Below, in pieces: positions 7,297-17,320 of a stretch of 64,000 nucleotides of DNA (positions are counted from its first letter, which is position 1; each line of letters begins with the position of its first letter). Under the pieces are notes generated by a model. It was given only the letters and a program-made list of their open reading frames with translations. It was not told the origin of the DNA and searched no databases. The stretch is from assembly GCF_947254095.1 (NCBI RefSeq), contig NZ_CAMYBV010000012.1:1-64000 (forward strand), in the 5' to 3' direction. The DNA is from an uncultured Mobiluncus sp. (GTDB taxonomy: Bacteria > Actinomycetota > Actinomycetes > Actinomycetales > Actinomycetaceae). The translations under genes and the position numbers were made by a program.

Positions 7297-8368
7297 ACCG
7301 ATAGAGGTGCTGGGCCAGGCGGTAGGTCTTAACCGCGGCCCACTTCAGTGGCGGTTTTTTAACGCTCGAACCCAGAACCAGGGGGTGGCGCTTGAGATTG
7401 CGGGCCATGCGCGGGCTCTTGGCGTAAATGTGTTTCCACATCTCATCGCGCATTCGCATCGCTTCATGATCGCCGCGCAACAGCGAAAACGCCGAGGAAG
7501 CCGTGACAATCAGCGCCAGGAAACCTTCCATATACTTTGCCAAGCGCGGGTTGGGAACGTCGTCGGGCAAAGTGTAGGCATCGACCAGCGCCCGAGTCAC
7601 GCGCATCTGTTGATCGAGGCGACCCAGCATGACAGTCTCGTTCACGGACTGGTCGTCACGCCCGATAAAGTAGTGATACAGGTCAACCGGTAAATAGTAC
7701 AGTTTCTTTACATAAGGGAGGGGGACGTAGACAAAAATGTTGTCAACATAGAACGTGTGTTTGGGCATGACCATACCGGATTCCCGCAGCACCTGGGTGC
7801 GATAAACCGTGGAGTGCATCAAGATATTTTGCCCCACCCCAAAGTTTCCGACCTGGTTCCAGGTGATAACCCGGTTCAGCGGCAGGGCGCGGTTGTAGCG
7901 GATAACTTTGCGCGAACCGGTCAACACGTGCTCGTACACATAATTACAGACAACCAGGTCAACCTGCTCATTGTGTGCTAGGAACGTTCTCAGCTTGGAC
8001 ATCAGCAAGTTTAACCCGACCCGATCCAGCCAGTCGTCAGAGTCGACCACCTTAAAATACTGGCCACGAGCCGCCCGCAGACCTGCCATCACTGCGCCGC
8101 CGTGACCGGCATTTTCCTGGTGAATGACCCTAATCTTGTCGGGCATGGCCTGCGCCCACTTGTCGGCTTTTGCTCCCGTATGATCCTTTGAACCATCATT
8201 AACAACGATGATTTCGGTGTCCTCGCCCGCCCCGATCATCGAGGAAATACAGGCGTCCATGTAATCCTCGGAGTTGTAGCATGGAATGACAAAGGTCAGG
8301 GTTATGTCGCGATCTGCCGCGTTGTGTTCAGGGTTTGCGGTTTCCGCGGTGTTATTCGTTTCTGCCAT
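7289..8368 (-). CDS. glycosyltransferase family 2
   Basis: Encodes 359 residues with a GT-A fold. LTFVIPCYNSEDYMDACI (residues ~24-41), IIVVNDGSKDHTG, the GHGGAVMAGLRAARG loop and the metal-binding VDSDDW (DxD-type) motif occur in order. C-terminal segments (VYVPLPYVKKLYYLPVDLYHY) are like those of bacterial wall/teichoic-type transferases; no transmembrane helices are evident. It probably adds a sugar to a lipid-linked or surface polysaccharide; donor and acceptor are unknown. The nearby glf gene fits a galactofuranose or other surface glycan. Convergent with the transporter; the stops overlap. Confidence 0.88.
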   Translation of the reverse strand: MAETNNTAETANPEHNAADRDITLTFVIPCYNSEDYMDACISSMIGAGEDTEIIVVNDGSKDHTGAKADKWAQAMPDKIRVIHQENAGHGGAVMAGLRAARGQYFKVVDSDDWLDRVGLNLLMSKLRTFLAHNEQVDLVVCNYVYEHVLTGSRKVIRYNRALPLNRVITWNQVGNFGVGQNILMHSTVYRTQVLRESGMVMPKHTFYVDNIFVYVPLPYVKKLYYLPVDLYHYFIGRDDQSVNETVMLGRLDQQMRVTRALVDAYTLPDDVPNPRLAKYMEGFLALIVTASSAFSLLRGDHEAMRMRDEMWKHIYAKSPRMARNLKRHPLVLGSSVKKPPLKWAAVKTYRLAQHLYRFN

Positions 8369-8430
8369 CAGGTTCTCTCACTAGATTTCGTTGTTATTTC
8401 TGTAGTTTTGCCCCTTCAGTCGGGGTGGGC

Positions 8431-9195
8431 TCATTCGTCGGTCATCACCACGTGCAGCCCGCCCACCATGCGGGCAATCAAGTTGTAAATCACGGCAGCC
8501 AGCCAGCTCAGTACCGTCAAAATAATAATCTGGAGTACGCCAAAAATCGCGACCAGAGCAATCGCCCGACTAAACGTCAGCGCGTCAACCAGGTTCACCA
8601 ATGCTGTGGCGGAAAGCGCCTGTAAAAACCCTTGCATCGAGGAAAACACGTGCAACATATCCAACACCAGCCACAACACTATGGACGCGACCAACATCAC
8701 TATGGACAGCGCGACCGCCACCAGGAACCCAATCTTCATCGCTGAGAGCGGATTGACCCTGGACAAAGTCAGCTTCACGCGACGCACATCGGGTAAATCC
8801 ATGGCTTCTTCGCGTTCCTGCATGCGTTTAGCCGCCTCCAAGCGCCGGGCCTCCCGAGCGGCTTCCCGCTCGGCTTTCTTGGCGGCCTTAGCCGCCGCCC
8901 GCTCGGCGGCGTTCATTTCCCGAGGGGTGGGGGTCGGCTCGACTGCGGGTTCCTGGTCCGCAGCAGGTTCATTTTCGGACTCGGCTAAATCCTGCCGCGC
9001 GCCAGCCTCTGAGCCGGTTCCCGGCGGTGGGGGCGGAACCGGTCTTTTCACCGGAGTCTCACCAGCCTGCAAAGCACCTGAATAGGGGTCAGCATGGCCC
9101 AGCCTGGCCCACGATACGCTGGGATCCTCGCCCTCATCAGCCGTATCGGGATTGGGGTCGGGATTATTCCCGTCAGGTGTTCCTTTTATCCGCAT
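8431..9195 (-). CDS. DUF3566 membrane protein
   Basis: Encodes 254 residues. The N-terminal ~145 residues are cytoplasmic, Pro-rich then strongly charged with an Ala/Lys/Glu/Arg coiled-coil-like run (AAERAAAKAAKKAEREAARE). The C-terminal half is the DUF3566 domain: VKLTLSRVNPLSAMKIGFLV, two membrane helices (VALSIVMLVASIVLWLVL and VAIFGVLQIIILTVLSWLA) and IARMVGGLHVVMTDE. Proteins of this type are encoded downstream of gyrA across actinobacteria; function is not established. Probably cotranscribed with gyrA. Confidence 0.92.
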   Translation of the reverse strand: MRIKGTPDGNNPDPNPDTADEGEDPSVSWARLGHADPYSGALQAGETPVKRPVPPPPPGTGSEAGARQDLAESENEPAADQEPAVEPTPTPREMNAAERAAAKAAKKAEREAAREARRLEAAKRMQEREEAMDLPDVRRVKLTLSRVNPLSAMKIGFLVAVALSIVMLVASIVLWLVLDMLHVFSSMQGFLQALSATALVNLVDALTFSRAIALVAIFGVLQIIILTVLSWLAAVIYNLIARMVGGLHVVMTDE

Positions 9196-9329
9196 ATTCC
9201 ATTCCCTTCAGATACTTCCTCGATTTTAGAGCCTAGCCACCGGCGGCTCAATTCATAGTCCTGGGTTCTCACGATGACGATTCAGAGGACTTTCCCAATA
9301 AATCACACACAGTGAGCAATCCCACAACA

Positions 9330-11882
9330 TTATTCCTCGCTATCCTCCAGCTGTGAGTCGTTGTCCACGTTGAGGGTGATAGCGATAACCCCGTCGCCCT
9401 CATCAGCCCGTGAGAAAATCACGCCCTGAGTGTTGCGCCCGGTTCGGCTGACTTCATCGACCCGGGAACGCACGATTTTGCCCCCCGCCATGATGACCAG
9501 CACTTCTGAATCTTCCTCGGTGACCAGCGCGCCAACCAGGTCGCCGCGCGCCTCAACTAGGTTCGCGACCTTAATCCCCAGGCCACCGCGACCCTGGACT
9601 CGGTATTCCGACAGCGCCGTGCGTTTCGCAAACCCGCCCACGGTCACCACGAACAGGTCCGCATCGGGGCGCACCACGTCCATCGTCAACAATTCATCCT
9701 TGGTCCTAAACCGCATTCCCGTGACGCCGGATGTGGCCCGACCCATCGGGCGCAGCTGCTCGTCGGAGGCGGTAAACCGCAGGGATTGGCCGTGGCGAGA
9801 GACCAAAATCAGGTCGTCGGTCGCGTCCACCAGACACGCCGAAACCAACTGATCCGCCTCACCGTCACTGTCTTCGCGCAGCTTAATCGCAATCAGCCCG
9901 CCCGTTCGGTTCGTGTCGTAATCGGTCAGTCGAGTCTTTTTCACGAACCCGAGCCGCGTCGCCAACACCAGGTAGTCTTTGTCCGCAAACGAGGAAACCT
10001 GGAGGACCTGGGCGATACGTTCCTCGGGCTGGAAAGCCAGCAGGTTCGCCACGTGCTGACCTTTCGAGTCACGCCCGCCTTCGGGAATCTCGTAGGCTTT
10101 CGCGCGATACACCCGCCCGAAGTTCGTAAAGAACAACAGCCAGTCGTGCGAGGAAGTCGTAAAGAAATGCTCAACCTGGTCCTCTTCGCGCAGCGTCGCG
10201 CCTTTAATACCTTTGCCGCCGCGATGCTGGGATCGGTAAGCGTCGACCCGGGTCCGTTTCGCATACCCGCCACGAGTGATGGTGACCACCACGTCTTCTT
10301 CGGGAATGAGGTCCTCCATCGACATTTCCCCGTCAAAAGGCACGATGGTGGTTTTGCGTTCGTCGCCCCACTTTTCGGTAATTTCGCCCAGTTCCTCGGA
10401 CACAATGGCGCGCTGGCGTTCGGGGCGAGCCAAAATGTCTTCATAGTCGGCGACTTTCGCCTCTAATTCGGCATGTTCGTCCAAAATCTTTTGACGCTCC
10501 AAGGCGGCCAACCGGCGCAGCTGCAAAGCCAGAATCGCGTCAGCCTGAACCTCGTCAACCTTCAGGAAATCCATCAACCCGACCCGAGCATCTTCTGCGG
10601 TCGGAGAACGACGAATCAACGCGATAACCTCATCGAGCGCGTCCAAAGCGGCCAGGTAGCCTTGCAAGATATGCAGCCGTTCCTGGGCTTTTGCCAACCG
10701 GAAAGCGGTGCGGCGTTTGATGACATCGACCTGGTGGGCCGTCCAATAGTGGACAAAACCGTCAATAGACAGGGTTCGCGGCACCCCGTCAACCAGCGCC
10801 AACATGTTGGCGGGGAAGGAATCTTGCAACTGGGTGCGTTTGTACAGGTTATTCAGCACGACTTTCGGAACCGCGTCGCGTTTCAGCACCACCACAATCC
10901 GGGTTCCGGCGCGGTCCGACGTTTCGTCACGAATATCCGCAATGCCCTGCAGCTGGCCGTCTTTGACCAGCTGAGCAATCTTAACCTGCAGGTTATCGGG
11001 GTTGACCTGGTAGGGCAGTTCGGTCGCCACCAGGCAGGTGCGTCCGTTGAGTTCCTCCACGTTGACCACCGCGCGTTGGGTGATGGAACCGCGGCCGGTC
11101 CGGTAGGTTTCCTCAATTCCGCGTCGTCCCAGAATCGTGGCGCCAGTGGGGAAATCCGGGCCTTTGATACGCTGCAGGCAGGCCTGGAGCAGTTCTTCGC
11201 GGGTCGCCTCGGGATTTTGCAGATACCATTGGGCGGCGTCCGCGACTTCCCGCAGGTTGTGGGGCGGAATCCGGGTCGCCATGCCCACCGCGATACCTTC
11301 CGACCCGTTAATCAGCAGGTTCGGGATTCGGCTGGGCAGCACGGTCGGTTCTTGGGAGCGCCCGTCATAGTTGTCCATGAAATCGACGGTGTCCTCGTCG
11401 ATGTCACGCACCATTTCCATGGCGAGGGCGGCCATCTTGCATTCCGTGTACCGAGGCGCGGCCGGCCCCAAGTTACCGGGGGAACCAAAGTTGCCTTGAC
11501 CAGCCACCAAGGGGTAACGCAACGACCAGGGCTGCACCAACCGGGCTAGTGCGTCATAGACCGAAGAATCCCCATGGGGGTGGAAGTGGCCCAAAACGTC
11601 GCCCACCACGCGCATACACTTGGAATACCCGCCGTTCGGGCGGTAGCCGCCGTCATACATGGTGTAGATGACGCGGCGGTGTACCGGTTTCAGCCCATCG
11701 CGCACATCGGGCAGGGCGCGGCCCACGATGACGCTCATGGCGTAGTCCATGTAGGACTTTTTCATCTCTTTTTCCAAATCCACCTGCATGACGCGGGGGG
11801 ATTCCGCCTCGGTAATCACGGGGGCATCAGGATGAAGGATGTCCTCGACTTCGGAATCGTTGTTGTCTTGGTTATCAGCCAT
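9330..11882 (-). CDS. gyrA: DNA gyrase subunit A
   Basis: Encodes 850 residues, standard for actinobacterial GyrA. It performs the double-strand cleavage and religation of gyrase. The winged-helix region contains HPHGDSSVYDALARLVQP; the active-site tyrosine is Tyr145 in APRYTECKM. The quinolone-determining positions equivalent to E. coli Ser83 and Asp87 are Ser106 and Asp110, i.e. the unmutated residues. The C-terminal half shows the GyrA beta-pinwheel repeats, including the GyrA-box-like QHRGGKGIKG, and an acidic tail. The 59-bp gap after gyrB points to one operon. Confidence 0.98.
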   Translation of the reverse strand: MADNQDNNDSEVEDILHPDAPVITEAESPRVMQVDLEKEMKKSYMDYAMSVIVGRALPDVRDGLKPVHRRVIYTMYDGGYRPNGGYSKCMRVVGDVLGHFHPHGDSSVYDALARLVQPWSLRYPLVAGQGNFGSPGNLGPAAPRYTECKMAALAMEMVRDIDEDTVDFMDNYDGRSQEPTVLPSRIPNLLINGSEGIAVGMATRIPPHNLREVADAAQWYLQNPEATREELLQACLQRIKGPDFPTGATILGRRGIEETYRTGRGSITQRAVVNVEELNGRTCLVATELPYQVNPDNLQVKIAQLVKDGQLQGIADIRDETSDRAGTRIVVVLKRDAVPKVVLNNLYKRTQLQDSFPANMLALVDGVPRTLSIDGFVHYWTAHQVDVIKRRTAFRLAKAQERLHILQGYLAALDALDEVIALIRRSPTAEDARVGLMDFLKVDEVQADAILALQLRRLAALERQKILDEHAELEAKVADYEDILARPERQRAIVSEELGEITEKWGDERKTTIVPFDGEMSMEDLIPEEDVVVTITRGGYAKRTRVDAYRSQHRGGKGIKGATLREEDQVEHFFTTSSHDWLLFFTNFGRVYRAKAYEIPEGGRDSKGQHVANLLAFQPEERIAQVLQVSSFADKDYLVLATRLGFVKKTRLTDYDTNRTGGLIAIKLREDSDGEADQLVSACLVDATDDLILVSRHGQSLRFTASDEQLRPMGRATSGVTGMRFRTKDELLTMDVVRPDADLFVVTVGGFAKRTALSEYRVQGRGGLGIKVANLVEARGDLVGALVTEEDSEVLVIMAGGKIVRSRVDEVSRTGRNTQGVIFSRADEGDGVIAITLNVDNDSQLEDSEE

Positions 11883-11941
11883 TTCCCTTGTCTTTCAATA
11901 TCTTGGTGAGAGTTTCACCGTGGCTTGTGGTTGTCGTTCGC

Positions 11942-13966
11942 TTAGATATCCAAGAACCGCACGTCTTGGGCGTTGCGTTGGATAAAGGCGCGCCGCGAAC
12001 TCACGTCCTCGCCCATGAGCAGCGAAAATACTTCGTCAGCGGAGGCGGCCTCGTCCATCGTGACCTGTTTCAACAGTCGCACGCTGGGATCCATCGTGGT
12101 TTCCCACAGTTCCTGGGCGCTCATCTCGCCCAGGCCTTTGTAGCGTTGAATCCCGCCTTCCTTGGGCATTCGCGCCCCGGAGTCCAGGCCCAAGCTGACC
12201 AGCTTGTCCTTTTCCTTGTCGGAATAGACGAACTGGTGAGGTTTGTTGGACCACTTCAGGCGGTAGAGCGGCGGGGTGGCCAGGAACACGTGACCGTTTT
12301 CGATGAGCGGACGCATATAGCGGAACAGCAGAGTCAGCAGCAGGGTGGTGATGTGTTGGCCGTCCACGTCCGCGTCGGCCATCAGCACAATCTTGTAGTA
12401 GCGCAGTTTCGATAGGTCGAAATCTTCGCCGATACCGGTGCCGAAAGCGGTGATGAGGGACTGGATTTCCTTGTTGTCCAAAGCGCGGTCCAACCGGGCT
12501 TTTTCAACGTTGAGGATTTTGCCGCGCAACGGCAGGATAGCCTGGTGAGCCGGGTCGCGTCCCGCCACCGCTGAACCGCCTGCCGAATCGCCCTCGACCA
12601 GGAAAATTTCGCATTCGGAAGCGTCCCGGCTGGAGCAATCCCGCAGCTTGCCGGGCATTGAGAAGGAGTCCAGGGCGGTCTTGCGTCGGGTCGCGTCCCG
12701 GGCTTTCCGCGCCGCGTTACGGGCCTGCTGGGCGGACTGGGCTTTGGAAATAATCGCCTTACATTCCGCCGGATGGGCATCGAACCAGTCCCCCAGCTGG
12801 GAATATACGGTTTGCTGTACGAAAGTGCGGGCCTCGGTGTTGCCGAGTTTCGTTTTCGTCTGGCCCTCGAACTGAGGGTTGCGGATTTTCACGGAAATCA
12901 CGGCGGTTAAGCCCTCGCGGCAGTCGTCGCCAGAGAGATTCTCGTCTTTGTCCTTGATGAAGCCTTTTTCCCGACCGATCTTGTTCATCAGCGAAGTCAG
13001 CGCCGCGCGGAACCCTTCCTCGTGGGTGCCGCCTTCGGTGGTGTTGATGGTGTTGGCGTAAGTGTAGATGGATTCGGAGTACGCGCTGGTCCACTGCAGG
13101 GCGATTTCCAGCGCCATCGCGTTATCGGTGTCCTCCACGCTGGACTCAAAGTCGATGATTTCCTCGTGGATAACCTCGGATTTCTTGGTGGTGTTGATGA
13201 AATGCACGTAGTCGTGCAACCCGTTTTCGTAACAGTAAGACACCGAGCGGCGTCCGACCTTGGGAGAATCCGCCTCCCCTTCCTGGTCTCCGGTCACGAA
13301 ATCGCCTTCCGCAGTCACGTTGGGGCGTTCATCAGTGAGGGTGATGCGCAGTCCCTTGTTCAGGAAAGCCATCTGTTGGAAACGGGTCCGCAGGGTTTCA
13401 TAGTCAAACTCGACAGTTTCAAAAATGTCCGGGTCCGGGTAAAAGACCTGAACAGTCCCGGTTTCTTCGGTGGGTTCGCCGCGGCGCAGCGGCTGGATGA
13501 CTTTGCCCCCGTCGCCAAACTCAATATGCCATTCGTAACCGTCACGTTTCACTGTGGTCAAAATCTTGGTGGACAGGGCGTTTACGACCGAAATGCCGAC
13601 CCCGTGCAAGCCCCCGGACACCGCGTAGGACGAGCCTCCGAACTTGCCTCCCGCGTGCAGAATCGTCATGACGACTTCCACTGTGGGGCGGTGTTCACTA
13701 GGGTGTTCTGCCACCGGAATACCGCGGCCGTTATCAGCCACCCGCACCCCGCCGTCAGCTTGTAAAGTCACCTCAATATGGTCACAGTACCCAGCCAAAG
13801 ACTCATCGACCGAGTTGTCTACCACCTCATAAACTAAGTGGTGTAAGCCCCGCTCTCCGGTGGATCCGATGTACATACCGGGCCGGACTCGCACTGCTTC
13901 CAGGCCCTCGAGGACCTTAATATCAGAAGCGTCATAGTGCTCCTCGGGCGTTTCAAAATCGCTCAC
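11942..13966 (-). CDS. gyrB: DNA gyrase subunit B
   Basis: Encodes 674 residues from GTG 13966, preferred over an in-frame GTG 33 bp upstream because GGAG sits 9 nt before it. GyrB supplies ATPase and strand-passage functions. The GHKL ATPase has VVDNSVDESLAG, DNGRGIPV and GGLHGVG; TOPRIM has EGDSAGGSA, PLRGKILNVEKA and the Mg-binding ADADVDGQHI; the C-terminus has RYKGLGEM and terminates near QDVRFLDI. The QTKTKLGN loop is typical. Upstream 13967-14166 should carry the promoter; an imperfect AACACG..TGTGT repeat is visible there but no regulator site is assigned. Confidence 0.97.
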   Translation of the reverse strand: MSDFETPEEHYDASDIKVLEGLEAVRVRPGMYIGSTGERGLHHLVYEVVDNSVDESLAGYCDHIEVTLQADGGVRVADNGRGIPVAEHPSEHRPTVEVVMTILHAGGKFGGSSYAVSGGLHGVGISVVNALSTKILTTVKRDGYEWHIEFGDGGKVIQPLRRGEPTEETGTVQVFYPDPDIFETVEFDYETLRTRFQQMAFLNKGLRITLTDERPNVTAEGDFVTGDQEGEADSPKVGRRSVSYCYENGLHDYVHFINTTKKSEVIHEEIIDFESSVEDTDNAMALEIALQWTSAYSESIYTYANTINTTEGGTHEEGFRAALTSLMNKIGREKGFIKDKDENLSGDDCREGLTAVISVKIRNPQFEGQTKTKLGNTEARTFVQQTVYSQLGDWFDAHPAECKAIISKAQSAQQARNAARKARDATRRKTALDSFSMPGKLRDCSSRDASECEIFLVEGDSAGGSAVAGRDPAHQAILPLRGKILNVEKARLDRALDNKEIQSLITAFGTGIGEDFDLSKLRYYKIVLMADADVDGQHITTLLLTLLFRYMRPLIENGHVFLATPPLYRLKWSNKPHQFVYSDKEKDKLVSLGLDSGARMPKEGGIQRYKGLGEMSAQELWETTMDPSVRLLKQVTMDEAASADEVFSLLMGEDVSSRRAFIQRNAQDVRFLDI

Positions 13967-14166
13967 GTTTGTGTCTCCTTTTTTCGGCCTTTTCGCCACT
14001 ATAATCCTATCGAATTTTTTGGCGATTGCCCTTTAGAGACGCGTAAACAGGGATTTAACACGTTTTATGTGTAATTCGTGAGCAACCAGTTGTGCGGGTT
14101 CTACGAGCCGTAAATCCCGACTTTATAGTTTCGGCAAGTTTTGGCACTAGGCCGGTTGGCCCGGTT

Positions 14167-14835
14167 TTAGCCGTAGGTGTCGCGCGGTCCCCGCCCCGGA
14201 ACGCTGCGCGGTCCGTGGTTCCAAGACGGCACCTGGGGCCCGCGAATAATAATTTTTTTTACCACTCCCGCCCCGAGCCGCCGATTCAGTTGTTTGAGCA
14301 GTTCGGGAAGCAAATATTTCAGCTGGGTGGCCCAAGCAGTGGAGTCGGTACGGACGATGAGTTTGCCCCCCTCAAAACTCTCTACCGTGGAATGGGCCGC
14401 GACCTGGGCACCGACATATTCGTCCCAACGTTTTTTTACGTCCGCTATCTCTAGCGGAGTCTGCCACCCCAGACGCCGAGCCAGGTGTCCCAGCAGGAAC
14501 CCGGCCTGCTGCGGGTCGTTACGGGAGGGACGCGACAGGTCCGTAAAACTGGCGGTGGCCGGTCCCGGGGCGGCCAACTGCTCTATCCGGTGAGGTGTGG
14601 AACCGAGGTTTTTGGCCAGGTCAGCGTAATATTTTTTTGCGATTTCGCGGTCCAGCCATTCCCGTTCACTCAAACTCTCGGCCTCTGGCGCAGCGGTGGA
14701 AAACCCCCGCACTTTCCCGCTGAGGGGGTAAAAGCCCTGGCTAAACATGAGTTCCCGGTAACGTTTCACGGCGCGGCGCGGCAAGGGGGAATGCATGGTG
14801 GGGTACAGCCCGGAATAGTCGATGCCTTTAGCCAC
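14167..14835 (-). CDS. DUF721/DciA-like protein
   Basis: Encodes 222 residues. The C-terminal ~100 residues carry the DUF721 domain (LGWQTPLEIADVKKRWDEYV, GGKLIVRTDSTAWATQLKY, LLPELLKQLN). Family members include DciA, which helps load or operate the replicative helicase DnaB in bacteria lacking DnaC. The N-terminal ~110 residues are less conserved and charged. It lies between recF and gyrB, the standard actinobacterial position. The C-terminal tail is Gly/Pro/Arg-rich. The helicase-loading role is by family inference. Confidence 0.88.
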   Translation of the reverse strand: MAKGIDYSGLYPTMHSPLPRRAVKRYRELMFSQGFYPLSGKVRGFSTAAPEAESLSEREWLDREIAKKYYADLAKNLGSTPHRIEQLAAPGPATASFTDLSRPSRNDPQQAGFLLGHLARRLGWQTPLEIADVKKRWDEYVGAQVAAHSTVESFEGGKLIVRTDSTAWATQLKYLLPELLKQLNRRLGAGVVKKIIIRGPQVPSWNHGPRSVPGRGPRDTYG

Positions 14836-14886
14836 GAGCGAGCCCTCCCCTGCTGACGGTAAAACTGTCCTGCCATTATCCTGCCA

Positions 14887-16128
14887 TTATTGCAAAAAAT
14901 CCGGTGCCGCTCCCTGACCGAGGGTCTCTACGCTGCTCTCGCGAGTTTCCGGGTCCAGGGTGACGCGGTAGAACGCGGCGTGCAGGGCGTCGGGGATTTC
15001 GGTTCCGGTGGCGGAGGTCAAAAACACCTGGTCAGCCTGGTCGATAGCCCACAACAGGGCGGCGCGGCGCTGTTCATCGAGTTCAGCAAACACGTCATCT
15101 AACAGCAGTACCGGGGCGTCAGCAAAGTTGTCGCGCAGCAGGGAAAACTCCGCCAGACGCAGGCTCAAAGCGTAGGACCAGGACTCGCCGTGGGAGGCAA
15201 ACCCCTTGACCGGCAAGCCGTTCAAGGTTAGTTCCAGTTCGTCGCGGTGCGGACCGACCAGGTTGACCCCGCGCCGAGCCTCGTCGGCACGGCGCCGCTG
15301 CAGGGCTTGGTGAAACGCCGCAGTCAATGAATCCGGGTTTGACCACAGTTGTTGCTGCTCGCTGGCGGGCAGGTCGAGGGTTTTCGTGACACTGTCCGCG
15401 TAGGTTAGCCCCACCGGGGCAGGGTGTCCGGCGATTCGGGCATACACCTGGGGCAGGTGCGTGCCCAATTGGTCGATGACCCACGCCCGCGCGCTCATGA
15501 TTTCCACCGCTGCCGGAACCAGGGCATCATCCCAGATAGACAGCTGAATTTCATCGATGGGGGCGCGGCGTTTCGCCAGGTCTTTCAGGTAAGCTCCGCG
15601 TTGACGGGCGACTTTCGTGTATTCGCTCAACGTCCCGGCTAGGGTCGGGCGCAGCTGGATGGCGATACGGTCCAAGAATGTGCGGCGCGCGGCGGGGTCG
15701 CCTTGCACCAGCTGTAAATCTTCGGGAGCAAACAGCACGGTCGAGAGGTGTCCCAGCAGGGAGCGCGGGCGCACGTTGTGCCGGTTTATCATGGCGCGAT
15801 TGGCCCGACCGGCCAACAGTTCAATCTCTAACAGTTCCCCTCTAGCCTCGGGATCTGCCGCATCGCTACCGGGGTGAATCCGGGCCCTAATCACGCCCGC
15901 ACTCGGGGGCGCGGTGGGGTCGGCCGTGTCTCCGGTTTCGCGAAAAATCAGGCCCGCATCAGTACCAATCCGGTGCGAAGCCAACACCGCCAGGTAGTTT
16001 AACGCCTCTAACAAGTTCGTTTTTCCTTGCCCGTTGGCGCCGACAAAGACGTTGGCTCCCGTAGGAAAGTGCACAATCACCTGACGGTAGGAACGAAACC
16101 AGTCCAGAGCCAGGTCGGAAACAAACAC
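14887..16128 (-). CDS. recF: DNA replication and repair protein RecF
   Basis: Encodes 413 residues. It is an ABC/SMC-like ATPase that loads RecA at gaps with RecOR. The P-loop is GANGQGKT (residues 30-37) and the Walker-B/signature region is LLLDDVFAELDEQRR near residue 340, followed by FLTSATGTEIP. LRDNFADAPVLLLDD and GVNLVGPHRDEL are characteristic RecF blocks. Forms the dnaN-recF-DUF721-gyrB run; 49 bp separate it from dnaN. Confidence 0.96.
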   Translation of the reverse strand: MFVSDLALDWFRSYRQVIVHFPTGANVFVGANGQGKTNLLEALNYLAVLASHRIGTDAGLIFRETGDTADPTAPPSAGVIRARIHPGSDAADPEARGELLEIELLAGRANRAMINRHNVRPRSLLGHLSTVLFAPEDLQLVQGDPAARRTFLDRIAIQLRPTLAGTLSEYTKVARQRGAYLKDLAKRRAPIDEIQLSIWDDALVPAAVEIMSARAWVIDQLGTHLPQVYARIAGHPAPVGLTYADSVTKTLDLPASEQQQLWSNPDSLTAAFHQALQRRRADEARRGVNLVGPHRDELELTLNGLPVKGFASHGESWSYALSLRLAEFSLLRDNFADAPVLLLDDVFAELDEQRRAALLWAIDQADQVFLTSATGTEIPDALHAAFYRVTLDPETRESSVETLGQGAAPDFLQ

Positions 16129-16177
16129 GCGCCCCCCAAAAAAACCTCTCTTGACCTACCCCTTGTGAAGAAAACTT

Positions 16178-17320
16178 TTAGATGCTGGTGCGGATGGGCA
16201 TAATCAGGTAGCGGAACGTCAGGTTGTCGTCCCCAGTTTCGTCCTTTTGACCGGTGATGACCACGGGTTTAGCCTCATCTTTGAACGACAGGCGCGCATA
16301 GGGTTCATCGATAGCGCCCAAGCCTTCCAGCAGCATTCGCGAGTTGAAAGACACCGCGATGTCCGGGCCGTTCAGCAGGGCTGGAATCGTTTCAGTGGCG
16401 CTGTTTTCCCCGCCGTTACCCGCCAGGAATTCCAGCTGACCGGAGGTGAAACGTAGGGAAATTTGTTGATTGGAAAGGTTCGAGGACACAATCGCCACCC
16501 GTTTGGCTGTTTCGATGAACTGATCGACCTTTACCACGGCCGTAACATTAATCGGTTCGGGGAACAGACGGCGCACGTCAGGATAGTTTCCGTCGTTAAT
16601 CTGGGAGGTAAACACCCGCCCGTTCGCACTCAAACCAATCAGGGAGGCGGGACTGTTGGCTGAACCTGCCGCAATTTCGACATCACCGGCGGTGGCGATG
16701 TTCTTTGTCGCATCACTCAAGTTCTTGGCCTTCACCACCAGGTCTTGGTTCCCGCCCTGGCCACCAACCCACGGCATCTCCTTCAACGCCATCCTGTAAC
16801 GGTCAGTCGCCAAGAGGTAGAGCTTGTCCGGTCGCGCCTCCAAGGAAATGCCCGTCAACAGCGGCAACGTTTCGTCACGAGAGGCGGCCACCGCAACTTG
16901 TGAAACCGAATGAGCAAAAGCGGCGGCATCGACCTTCCCGGCACTGGGGGGCAACTGCGGCAACGGCGGATATTCCTCGGAATGCATCATGATGAGGTTC
17001 TGTTTGAAGGAACCACAAGTGATGTGCAGGTAGTTTTCTTCCGTAGCGAACGTCACCGTCTCGGCGCTGGTCGGCAAGGCTCGTGCCGTTTCGCTGAGCA
17101 GTTTGCCGTCCACTACCGCCACACCGGGCTCTACGATGTCTTCGGCCCCGACCGTCACGCGGGAAGAAACTTCGTAATCATAGGAGGAAAACTCGACCCC
17201 GTCCTCTCGCGCTTCGATGCGCACCCCGGAGAGCACCGCCACCGCCGGACGAGGCGAAATCGACCGGGAACTCCATGCCACAGCTTCTGCCAAAGTGTCG
17301 CGTCTCAACACGAGTTCCAT
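16178..17320 (-). CDS. dnaN: DNA polymerase III beta sliding clamp
   Basis: Encodes 380 residues, normal for the clamp. It encircles DNA and tethers the polymerase. It shows the three-domain arrangement beginning MELVLRRDTLAEAVAWSSR, with the hydrophobic-pocket strand YLLATDRYRMA in the middle and the C-terminal FRYLIMPIRTSI ending typical of DnaN. Start ATG 17320 has a GGAGG-type site upstream (minus strand GGGAGGAATTTC). It follows the 824-bp dnaA-dnaN gap. Confidence 0.97.
   Translation of the reverse strand: MELVLRRDTLAEAVAWSSRSISPRPAVAVLSGVRIEAREDGVEFSSYDYEVSSRVTVGAEDIVEPGVAVVDGKLLSETARALPTSAETVTFATEENYLHITCGSFKQNLIMMHSEEYPPLPQLPPSAGKVDAAAFAHSVSQVAVAASRDETLPLLTGISLEARPDKLYLLATDRYRMALKEMPWVGGQGGNQDLVVKAKNLSDATKNIATAGDVEIAAGSANSPASLIGLSANGRVFTSQINDGNYPDVRRLFPEPINVTAVVKVDQFIETAKRVAIVSSNLSNQQISLRFTSGQLEFLAGNGGENSATETIPALLNGPDIAVSFNSRMLLEGLGAIDEPYARLSFKDEAKPVVITGQKDETGDDNLTFRYLIMPIRTSI

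Noticed and set aside
10473..11549. Long rightward frame opposite gyrA
   Set aside because: It is the antisense shadow of the gyrA coding sequence; gyrA carries all motifs.
11500..11600. Quinolone-resistance mutation in gyrA
   Set aside because: The critical positions are Ser106 and Asp110, i.e. the usual sensitive-type residues.
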